In this document: in pieces, positions 57,768 to 64,000 of the stretch
Position numbering within the stretch: position 1 is the stretch's first letter
Layout of the letters: each line of letters begins with the position of its first letter
Source of the DNA: Streptomyces sp. SCSIO 75703
Lineage (GTDB): Bacteria > Actinomycetota > Actinomycetes > Streptomycetales > Streptomycetaceae
Assembly: GCF_036607905.1 (NCBI RefSeq)
Contig: NZ_CP144555.1
Span: forward strand, 496,001-560,000
Direction: 5' to 3'
Length of the DNA: 64,000 bases
Notes under the pieces: model-generated
Told to the model about the DNA's origin: nothing
Seen by the model: the letters and a program-made list of their open reading frames with translations, nothing else
Database searches by the model: none
Program-made: the position numbers and the translations under genes

Positions 57768-58601
57768 ATGAGCCGTCGTCCGACCCGCCCCGCACGCCTG
57801 TTCGCCTCCGCACTGGCGGCGGGCGCGCTGCTGACCACGGCGGCCTGCTCGCAGGACGGCGGCCCGGCCGCCGCGGACGCCGCCGAGCGGGCCGGTACCG
57901 CCGCCGCCCGCGAGGCCGCCGAGCCGGTCACCGGTACGTCCCCGAGCCCGGCCACCCTCACCGAGGCCGGGGCGAAGGCGGCCCTCATCACCGAGGGCGA
58001 CGTCGAGGACCAGTGGAACCAGGTGCCGGACGCGGACAAGTGGCGGGACACCATGCTCGTCGGCAAGGTCGACGTGGCCGACTTCCTCACCGCCAAGTCC
58101 CAGGCGGCCGACTGCCAGCGACTGCTCGACGGCCTCTTCGCGCAGGACCTGCTCGGCAAGCCGTCCGGGCCGTCCGCGGTGACCGGCTTCGAGCAGGGCG
58201 AGTCCCGGCTGCTCGAACAGGTCGCCGCCCACGACCGCGGCAAGCTGGACGACGCGCTGAAGTGGCTCGGCTCCCTGCCCGGCGCGTGCGACCAGTTCAC
58301 CGCGACCGGTTCCTCGGGCGGGGAGCGGACCGTCCAGGTGACCGAGTCCTCCGTGCCGGACGTCGGCGACGCCCGCCAGGGCGTGCACGTCGCCGTGCGG
58401 GGCACCTCCGCGGGCACGCCGACCACGCTCACCCTGGACGTCGCCGTCGTCCGGGTCGGCACGGACGCCGTCGTCGTCACCGGCGGCGGCCTCGACGGCG
58501 GCGAGAGCGACTCCGTCCGACAGGCCGCCCGGCAGGGCACCGAACGCCTCCAGACCGTCCTGGCCGGCCGCACCCCCTCCCCGCATCCCCCCACCGACTA
58601 G
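57768..58601 (+). CDS. Putative lipoprotein, function unknown
   Basis: 277 residues from ATG 57768 (GGGAGG 9 nt upstream). The signal peptide has RRPTRPARLFASALAAGALLTTAAC, with the lipobox TAAC, followed by an Ala/Thr/Ser linker. The mature domain has EGDVEDQWNQVPDADKWRDTML, AADCQRLLDGLF, and VQVTESSVPDVGDARQGVHVAVRG; a pair of Cys (ADCQ, GACDQ) may form a disulfide. The fold looks like the sensor/PknH-type extracellular domains common in actinobacterial lipoproteins, but I cannot name it. It ends with TPSPHPPTD. Confidence 0.85.
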   Translation: MSRRPTRPARLFASALAAGALLTTAACSQDGGPAAADAAERAGTAAAREAAEPVTGTSPSPATLTEAGAKAALITEGDVEDQWNQVPDADKWRDTMLVGKVDVADFLTAKSQAADCQRLLDGLFAQDLLGKPSGPSAVTGFEQGESRLLEQVAAHDRGKLDDALKWLGSLPGACDQFTATGSSGGERTVQVTESSVPDVGDARQGVHVAVRGTSAGTPTTLTLDVAVVRVGTDAVVVTGGGLDGGESDSVRQAARQGTERLQTVLAGRTPSPHPPTD

Positions 58602-58810
58602 GTCTTACGTGCTGATCCGGCGTGATCCACACCGGACGGCACGCCTAGTGGAGCCCACCGCGCCACTCCCCGCCACGCCGCTCTCCTCCGGGCCACTGCC
58701 CCGCTCCCCGCCCACCCCGTCGGGTGGAGCTCCGCCGAAACCCGGACAGCCCGGTCACCCGGCGGCACAATGAGCGCGTCGAGACCACTGGCGCGCGAAG
58801 GAGCCGACAC

Positions 58811-59302
58811 GTGAGCGAGAGCCGCACCCCGGGGCACCGGCCCGCGCGCGGCGGGAGCCGCGCCCCGTCGGACGGCATCCCGGGCACCGGCTCCGGGGGC
58901 ATCGGCACCACGCTCACCCACCCCGCGCGCATCCGGCGGCACCAGGTCGACAGCGCGGACGCCCACGCGACCGGCCCCGGGATCACCGGCCACGGTGCCC
59001 CGGCCCCGGCGCTGCGCCGCCCCACCGCCGGGCGGGCCGTACGGGCACCGGGCGGGCTCGTCCTCCCGCCGCGCCCCCCGCACCACGCCGAGGCGGGCGG
59101 CTCGGCAGGGCGGATACCGGCGGCGTACGGGACCGCGTACGCCACACCCCCGCCCCTCCCCCGCGGCCGTACCCGCACGGCCGCGTTCCCCGGCCGGCCC
59201 GGACCGCTCGCGCCGGGCCCCCTCCCCCGCCCGGCGCGGCGTCCGCGGAGCGACGCCGCGGCGGCCGTACCGCGGTCCCGCGCGGTGGCCGCGACGCACT
59301 GA
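58811..59302 (+). CDS. Hypothetical Pro/Arg/Ala-rich protein
   Basis: 163 residues from GTG 58811 with AAGGAG 8 nt upstream. Codon bias is good for the first 70 residues (VSESRTPGHRPARGG, GTGSGGIGTTLTHPARIRRH, DAHATGPGITGHGAP) and weaker later, where the sequence becomes low complexity. No domain is recognised, and there is no signal peptide. It may be disordered, or the real frame may change after about 59070. It precedes the 48-residue ORF and the amidohydrolase on the same strand. Confidence 0.5.
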   Translation: MSESRTPGHRPARGGSRAPSDGIPGTGSGGIGTTLTHPARIRRHQVDSADAHATGPGITGHGAPAPALRRPTAGRAVRAPGGLVLPPRPPHHAEAGGSAGRIPAAYGTAYATPPPLPRGRTRTAAFPGRPGPLAPGPLPRPARRPRSDAAAAVPRSRAVAATH

Positions 59303-59358
59303 CCCGTGCCGCGCCCGGCCGCATCCGCCCCGGGCCGCACCTCGTCCAGGAGGACGAC

Positions 59359-59505
59359 ATGACCACCCTTGCCCACCCCGTGCCGGGCGGGCGCCCCGGC
59401 GACGTCGAGCGGCCGACCGCGCTCGGCGGCGAACTCTCCGGCCACGGCGTGCACGGCCTCGTCCCCGCCTCCGTGGACACGGCCGGCCTCGGCCGGGTGT
59501 CCTGA
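59359..59505 (+). CDS. 48-residue ORF coupled to amidohydrolase
   Basis: Starts at ATG 59359 after a strong AGGAGGACGAC and ends one base before the amidohydrolase ATG (TGAGATG). All codons but one (CTT) end in G, C or A in the coding pattern of the region, so it is probably translated. It begins MTTLAHPVPGGRPGDVERP and contains GGELSGHGVHGLVPAS. I recognise no family. It could be a leader peptide for translational coupling, a small subunit, or the remnant of a longer gene. Confidence 0.6.
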   Translation: MTTLAHPVPGGRPGDVERPTALGGELSGHGVHGLVPASVDTAGLGRVS

Positions 59506-59506
59506 G

Positions 59507-60652
59507 ATGGCCGCCGACGTCGTGGAGGAGACGCTGGACGGCCTGGGGCTGGTGGACCACCACTGCCACGGGGCCGTCACCCGCGCGCTGGACCCGGAGG
59601 GCTTCGCGTCCCTGCTGACCGAGGGCGGGGCGTGGCCGGACGCCTCCCCGTTCGACACCCCGGCCGGGATCTCCGTGCGCCGGCACTGCGCGCCGCTGCT
59701 GGACCTGCCGCGCCACGCGCCGGCCGACGTGTACCTGGCGCGGCGGGCCGCGCTGGGGCCGGAGGAGGTGAACCGGCGCTTCCTGCGCGCGGCGCGCGTG
59801 GGCACGTTCTGCGTGGACACGGGGCACGCCCCGCACCGCGTGACCACGCCCGCGGAGCTGGCGGCGGCGTCGGGCGCGGAGACGTACGAGGTGGTGCGGC
59901 TGGAGGCGGTGGCGGAGGCGGTGGCCGCCGCCGGTGTGGAGGCGGACGCGTACGGCGAGGCGTTCCGCGCGGCGGTGTGGAAGGCGGTGCGGCGGCCGGG
60001 CGTGGTGGCCGTGAGGTCGGTCGCCGCGTACCGCACCGGTCTCGATCTGGACCCGTCCTGGCCGGGGAAGGCGGAGGTGACCGAGGCGGCCGGGCGCTGG
60101 CTGGCGCGCGGCGGCCGGCTGGACGAGCCGGTCCTGGTGCGGCACCTGCTGTGGACGGCGGTGGAACTGGGGCTGCCGCTCCAGTTGCACACCGGGTTCG
60201 GCGACGGCGGCCTGCGCCTGCACCGCTCGGACCCCGCGCTGCTGACCGACTGGCTGCGGCTGACGGCGGGGACGGTGCCGGTGCTGCTGATGCGCTGCTG
60301 GCCCTACCAGCGCCAGGCGGCGTACCTGTCGGTGGTCTTCGAGCGGGTCCACCTCGACGTCGGCCTCACCCTGCACCACGTGGGGCCGGCGCGGGCGGGC
60401 GCGGTCCTCGCGGAGGCGCTGGAGATCACCCCGTTCCGCAAGCTGCTCTACGGCTCCGGCGCCTACGGTCCGGCCGAGTTCCACCACCTCGGCGCCCTGG
60501 CCTTCCGGCGCGGGCTGGCGGGTCTGCTGCGGGCCCGGGTGGACGCCGACGAACTGTCCGCGGCGGACGCGGTGCGCATCGCGCGTTGGACGGGACGGGA
60601 CAACGCGCGGCGGGTCTACCGCCTGCCCGGGGAGAGCACCGACGACGGCTGA
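59507..60652 (+). CDS. Amidohydrolase-family protein (metal-dependent TIM barrel)
   Basis: 381 residues from ATG 59507. The metal-binding HxH is LVDHHCHGAVTR; LQLHTGFGDGGLRLHRSDP carries the later His; VHLDVGLTLHHVGPAR and FRKLLYGSGAYGPAEFHHLGAL provide the last His and a Gly/Ala at the usual Asp site (LLYGSG, where relatives have LLFGSD). This is the amidohydrolase_2-like group, seen also beside glutamine-synthetase-like enzymes in amine catabolism. The substrate is unknown. It is linked to the 48-residue ORF upstream. Confidence 0.85.
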   Translation: MAADVVEETLDGLGLVDHHCHGAVTRALDPEGFASLLTEGGAWPDASPFDTPAGISVRRHCAPLLDLPRHAPADVYLARRAALGPEEVNRRFLRAARVGTFCVDTGHAPHRVTTPAELAAASGAETYEVVRLEAVAEAVAAAGVEADAYGEAFRAAVWKAVRRPGVVAVRSVAAYRTGLDLDPSWPGKAEVTEAAGRWLARGGRLDEPVLVRHLLWTAVELGLPLQLHTGFGDGGLRLHRSDPALLTDWLRLTAGTVPVLLMRCWPYQRQAAYLSVVFERVHLDVGLTLHHVGPARAGAVLAEALEITPFRKLLYGSGAYGPAEFHHLGALAFRRGLAGLLRARVDADELSAADAVRIARWTGRDNARRVYRLPGESTDDG

Positions 60653-60711
60653 GCGACGTGGGGACGGTCACAGTCCCGTGGCGACGCCCAGGAAGAACGA
60701 GACGCTGAAAG

Positions 60712-60717
60712 TATGAT
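60712..60717 (+). promoter_or_regulatory. -10 box giving a near-leaderless mRNA
   Basis: TATGAT ends 6 nt before the ATG at 60724, so transcription should start at or next to the start codon. No clear -35 is seen (CAGGAA 17 nt upstream). Confidence 0.5.
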
Positions 60718-60723
60718 CAAGCG

Positions 60724-61260
60724 ATGGCTGACATGACCGAAACCACGCCCGGCTGGCTGCCGACCGACGAGCTCGAGATGGCCCGCGCCCGGATGCCGAT
60801 CCTGTACGTCGAGGCCGTGCCCGTACGTGTGGACGACAGCGGCGAAGTCACCAGCGTGGGCCTGCTGCTGCGGATCGGCCCCGACGGGACGGTCAGCCGG
60901 ACGCTGGTCTCCGGCCGGGTCCTGCACCACGAGCGGGTCCGGGACGCGCTCCTGCGCCATCTGGAGAAGGACCTGGGGCCGGTGGCGCTGCCCCGGGTGC
61001 CGTCCTCGCTGCAGCCGTTCACGGTGGCCGAATACTTCCCCACGCTCGGCGTCACCCCGTTCCACGATCCGCGGCAGCACGCGGTGTCGCTGGCCTACGT
61101 CGTCCCGGTGAGCGGCGACTGCCGTCCCCGGCAGGACGCGCTGGACCTGGTCTGGTTCTCCCCGCGGGAGGCGCTGTCCCCGGCGGTGCAGAGCGAGATG
61201 CCGGGCGGTCACGGCGTCCTGCTCAAGCAGGCCCTGGCCCATGTGGGCAACGTGATCTGA
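60724..61260 (+). CDS. DUF4916 (NUDIX-like) protein
   Basis: 178 residues from ATG 60724. GWLPTDELEMARARMPILYVEAVPVRVDD is the usual DUF4916 start, with SLAYVVPVSGDCRPRQDALDLVWFSPREAL in the NUDIX-like C-terminal half. Instead of the full NUDIX box (GX5EX7REUXEEXGU) only LVSGRVLHHERVRDALLRHLEKDLG remains, so pyrophosphatase activity is uncertain. It is expressed from its own promoter and ends at a hairpin. Confidence 0.88.
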   Translation: MADMTETTPGWLPTDELEMARARMPILYVEAVPVRVDDSGEVTSVGLLLRIGPDGTVSRTLVSGRVLHHERVRDALLRHLEKDLGPVALPRVPSSLQPFTVAEYFPTLGVTPFHDPRQHAVSLAYVVPVSGDCRPRQDALDLVWFSPREALSPAVQSEMPGGHGVLLKQALAHVGNVI

Positions 61261-61286
61261 TCCGGCGGGCGCGTGCCCGTGCCGGT

Positions 61287-61324
61287 GGAGCCCCGGTCGG
61301 CGGACCTTCCGCGGCCGGGGCTCC
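61287..61324. terminator. Terminator after DUF4916 gene
   Basis: GGAGCCCCGG (61287-61296) pairs with CCGGGGCTCC (61315-61324), 10 bp with an 18-nt loop. Confidence 0.7.
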
Positions 61325-61434
61325 GCCGTGTCCGCGACCGGTACCGCGCGTTCCGCTTCCGTGCCAGGGTGCGGGCGCGGTGCGCCCTGCCGTACCGAGC
61401 GCGACGGATCTTTGCGTGTGACGGAATGGTTCCC

Positions 61435-61459
61435 TATTCTGCTTCCGTGGAGCAGAATA
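61435..61459. promoter_or_regulatory. Operator overlapping the IclR start
   Basis: TATTCTGCT, 7 nt, AGCAGAATA: a perfect 9-bp inverted repeat in an AT-rich patch, covering GTG 61447. It is well placed for self-repression. Confidence 0.75.
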
Positions 61460-62241
61460 CGAACTCCTACCGCGTCGAGGCGGTGGATCGCGCGCTGATC
61501 CTGCTGGCACTGCTGGCGGAGCGCGGCCGGCTCAGCGTGACCGAGGCCGGGCGGGAACTGTCCGTGGCGCCGTCCACGGCGCACCGGCTGCTGGCCACGC
61601 TGTGCCACCGGGGTTTCGCCGTACGCGGCGAGGACCGGGTGTACCGGCCGGGCCCCCAGTGGCACGCGGCCGGGGCGCGCGAGGTGCCACCGCTGCCCGA
61701 CCGGATGCGTCCGTACCTGGAGAGCCTCTATGGAGCGACGAACGAGACGGTCCACCTCATGGTGCGCACCGGCACCGAGGTGCTGTTCCTGGACGGCGTC
61801 GAGGGCGTCCGGTCGCTGCGGGTGGGGCTGCGGATCGGCGTGCGGATGCCCGCGTACCGCACCTCCGGCGGCAAGGCCATGCTCGCCGACCTGGACCCGG
61901 ACGCCGTCGACGCGCTGCACGCGGGCGGGCTGCCGCCCCTGCCCGGCGAACGGGTCCACGACCTCGCGGCGCTGCGCCGCGAACTGGACGCCGTCCGCCG
62001 TGACGGCTTCGGCCTCAACCAGGACGAGAGCGAGCCCGGCGTGACCGCCCTGGGCGCCTCGGTCGGCCTCGTCGACGGGCACCATGTCGCCCTGGCCGTC
62101 GCCCTGCCCACGGTGCGCGCCGGCGCCGACGACGCGAAGGCGCTGGCCGACGGCTTACTGCGGATCTGCCGCGAGGCCCGCCGGGACCTCGTGGGGCCCG
62201 GCGCCGCCCGGCGGGACGACACCCCGGCCGAGGTGGGCTGA
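61447..62241 (+). CDS. IclR-family transcriptional regulator
   Basis: 264 residues from GTG 61447; ATG 61426 is an alternative. The winged helix reads VEAVDRALILLALLAERGRLSVTEAGRELSVAPSTAHRLLATL, split over helices, and the ligand domain has ETVHLMVRTGTEVLFLDGVEG, RMPAYRTSGGKAMLADL and GFGLNQDESEPGVTALGASV, all typical of IclR. It probably represses itself through the dyad at the start codon. Its other targets may be upstream genes or an outside pathway; nothing adjacent is clearly regulated. Confidence 0.92.
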   Translation: MEQNTNSYRVEAVDRALILLALLAERGRLSVTEAGRELSVAPSTAHRLLATLCHRGFAVRGEDRVYRPGPQWHAAGAREVPPLPDRMRPYLESLYGATNETVHLMVRTGTEVLFLDGVEGVRSLRVGLRIGVRMPAYRTSGGKAMLADLDPDAVDALHAGGLPPLPGERVHDLAALRRELDAVRRDGFGLNQDESEPGVTALGASVGLVDGHHVALAVALPTVRAGADDAKALADGLLRICREARRDLVGPGAARRDDTPAEVG

Positions 62242-62457
62242 GCGCGGCGGACGGAGCGGCACGAACCGCCCCGAGCCAGGAGCCGCGGGCGAAAGGGATC
62301 GAATCGTGCGATGAGTACGTTGTAGAGGTCGAGGGCCCGGTCTCACGGCCGGGCTCGTCCGAGCCGTCGCCCGCGCCGCCGGGCGAGCGACCACACCTTC
62401 AGGAGTCACCACCAGCAGCCCGCCTGCCGGATGCCGATCGTCTGCCCGGGAGTCCCG

Positions 62458-63465
62458 ATGTCCGTGTCGTTCTCACCCTCGTCCGAACCGCTCCGGCAGC
62501 ACGGTCGGCTGCGTACGCGTGACGTGGACGTCGCCCAGCACGTGGTGGCCGAGGTGTACGAGCCGCACACGCTCACCCCGGTGGACCGCAAGGGGCTCGA
62601 CGCCCGTCTCAACGCCGTGCAGCTCGGCGGCGTGACCCTCGGATACCTCACCTACGGCACCGAGGCGCACATCGCCCTCCCGGCCAGCGAGCACTGGTAC
62701 CACATCAACATCACGCTGGCCGGCAGCAGCCTGGTCACCCGGGAGAACGGGGACCGGGGCATGACCCGGGGCATGGCCCACGCGGCGATGCTGCTGCCGC
62801 ACCGCGCCCAGACGATCGCCTGGGCCGCGGACGCCGCCCAGTTCGCCCTGCGGATCCCGCGGGCCGACCTGGAGGGGCACCTCGCCGCCCTGACCCGCGC
62901 CCGGGTCGGGGGCCCCATCGACTTCGACCTCGTGGTCGACCTGGACTCGCGGGCGGGCCGGGGCCTGCTGCGCTGCATCGAGTTCGTCCGGACGGAGTGG
63001 GACGAGGACGGGGTCCTCGCGCGGAACGCCGACTCGCGCCGCCAGCTCGAGTCCATGATCCTCACCAACCTCCTCATGGCCGCCTCCGGACCGCACCAGG
63101 CGCTGCTCCAGCGCACCGAGCCCGCCCCCGGGCCGAGCACGCTGAGGAGCGCCCTCGACTACATCCACGACCACGCCGGGGACTTCCCCACCCCCGCCGA
63201 GGTGGCCGCCGCGACCGGGGTGAGCGCCCGGACCCTGCAACTGCACTTCCTCAACCACCTGGGCCGGACCCCCTCGCAGTACCTGCGCGACCTCAGGCTG
63301 CGCGGGGTGCGCGACGAACTGCTGCACCCGCGCTCGGCCGAGACGACGGTCACCGAGGTCGCCTCCGCGCACGGATTCCACAACCTGGGCCGGTTCTCCT
63401 CGCTCTACAAATCGGTGTACGCGGAGTCCCCGTCGGAGACGCTGCGCCGGAGCCGGGCCTCCTGA
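62458..63465 (+). CDS. AraC-family transcriptional regulator
   Basis: 335 residues from ATG 62458 (GGGAG 7 nt upstream); ATG 62431 is an alternative. The N-terminal half is an AraC_binding_2-like ligand domain (LGYLTYGTEAHIALPASEHWYHINITLAGSS read over strands). The C-terminal pair of helix-turn-helices reads FPTPAEVAAATGVSARTLQLHFLNHLGRTPSQYLRDLRLRGVRDEL and VTEVASAHGFHNLGRFSSLYKSVYAESPSETLR, split over helices. The convergent aldehyde dehydrogenase gene is its likely target. Confidence 0.92.
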   Translation: MSVSFSPSSEPLRQHGRLRTRDVDVAQHVVAEVYEPHTLTPVDRKGLDARLNAVQLGGVTLGYLTYGTEAHIALPASEHWYHINITLAGSSLVTRENGDRGMTRGMAHAAMLLPHRAQTIAWAADAAQFALRIPRADLEGHLAALTRARVGGPIDFDLVVDLDSRAGRGLLRCIEFVRTEWDEDGVLARNADSRRQLESMILTNLLMAASGPHQALLQRTEPAPGPSTLRSALDYIHDHAGDFPTPAEVAAATGVSARTLQLHFLNHLGRTPSQYLRDLRLRGVRDELLHPRSAETTVTEVASAHGFHNLGRFSSLYKSVYAESPSETLRRSRAS

Positions 63466-63594
63466 GGGCGGGCCCCGCCCGGCGCTCCCGGTACGCGCGG
63501 GGCGCCCGGCCCCGAACCGCGGCCGGCGGATTCGGGGCGGGCGCCCTCGGGTGCGATACGTCAGGTCAGGCGGTCAGGCCGGGGTCCGGCGGGC

Positions 63595-64000
63595 TCACAC
63601 CACCTGGACGATGTGCTTGAACTCCTGGAACTCCGCCACGGCGCGGTTGCCGTTCAGCCGGCCCAGGCCGCTCTGCTTGCAGCCGCCCTCCTCGAACTGG
63701 TCGAGGACGACGGCCCAGCCGTTGGTCCACACCGTGCCCGCCTCCAGCGCGTCGGCGAGGCGCAGCCCGCGCGCCCCGTCGGCGGTCCAGACGGAGGCCG
63801 CGAGACCGTACTCCGTGGCGTTGGCCTTGCGCACCGCCTCCTCCTCCGTGTCGAAGGTCTCGAAGGTGGCGACCGGGCCGAAGAGTTCCTTCTGGACGAG
63901 GGGCGAGTCGGTGTCCCGCACCCCGAGCAGCGCCGGGCGGAAGTACGCCCCCCGGGCGAGGCTCTCGTCGTCGGGGCGGCCACCGGGCACGATGACCTCG
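63595..64000 (-). CDS. Aldehyde dehydrogenase (partial, N-terminus outside window)
   Basis: The last 135 residues are visible, ending at 63595. Segments LFGPVATFETFDTEEEAVRKANATEYGLAASVWT and TVWTNGWAVVLDQFEEGGCKQSGLGRLNG, then FKHIVQVV at the end, are those of NAD(P)-dependent aldehyde/betaine-aldehyde dehydrogenases (E-GPV motif, GLAASVW, G-x-KxSG-GR). The catalytic Cys and Glu and the start lie outside the window. It is convergent with the AraC gene. Confidence 0.92.
   Translation of the reverse strand, partial: EVIVPGGRPDDESLARGAYFRPALLGVRDTDSPLVQKELFGPVATFETFDTEEEAVRKANATEYGLAASVWTADGARGLRLADALEAGTVWTNGWAVVLDQFEEGGCKQSGLGRLNGNRAVAEFQEFKHIVQVV

Overview
The window is about 64 kb of very GC-rich actinomycete chromosome, almost certainly Streptomyces. 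Third codon positions are nearly all G or C, starts are often GTG, 4-nt ATGA/GTGA overlaps are frequent, and several families are typical of the genus: XRE regulators paired with HATPase anti-sigma-like proteins, an SCO5918-family protein next to a DEAD-box helicase, a monomeric NADP isocitrate dehydrogenase, and LuxR regulators carrying an ATPase. Two identical tRNA-Pro(GGG) genes are present. No complete insertion sequence, prophage, CRISPR array or rRNA operon was seen.

Layout. 1-8.2 kb holds stress and housekeeping genes: CBS protein (partial), an alpha/beta hydrolase lacking its nucleophile, a flavodoxin, a GAF/SpoIIE phosphatase fused to an HATPase kinase, icd, DUF5713 and N-formylglutamate amidohydrolase. 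8.1-16.7 kb is a proteolysis and signalling locus: ECF sigma factor with a coupled partner protein, cytoplasmic subtilisin (S8), TPR-CHAT caspase-like protein, AAA/LuxR regulator and an astacin-like protein with HQxxH instead of HExxH. Its two divergent spacers share a long motif with identical internal spacing. 16.6-19.2 kb is an XRE/ATPase module, which has a second copy at 47.7-49.7 kb. 19.3-21.9 kb holds a cold-shock protein, a DEAD-box helicase and an SCO5918-family protein.

22.9-37.4 kb is an inositol (cyclitol) catabolic island: two Gfo/Idh/MocA dehydrogenases, a LacI regulator, an Fe(II)/2-oxoglutarate dioxygenase, an IolE/IolI-type isomerase, a sugar ABC transporter, iolC, an aldolase-like (beta/alpha)8 protein, iolB, iolD and a GntR regulator. 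The transporter and iolC promoters are divergent, and dyads with related half-sites lie here and before the first dehydrogenase. iolA is not in the window.

37.5-47.5 kb holds an ankyrin protein and a tightly packed catabolic operon: APC permease, two SDRs (one degenerate), agmatinase-family ureohydrolase, PuuE-like deacetylase-fold amidohydrolase, a two-component Rieske oxygenase and a PucR regulator. This suggests breakdown of a nitrogen-rich small molecule. An ACR3/BASS-type transporter follows. 50-64 kb is mixed: DUF309, cobF and cobK, a TauE/SafE exporter, thiolase, lipase-like hydrolase, a Dps/DUF3140/HhH operon, a lipoprotein, a 48-residue ORF coupled to an amidohydrolase, a NUDIX-like DUF4916 protein, IclR and AraC regulators, and the C-terminal part of an aldehyde dehydrogenase cut by the window end.

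All calls come from reading the sequence by eye. Family names rest on motifs and recall, not on a database search.
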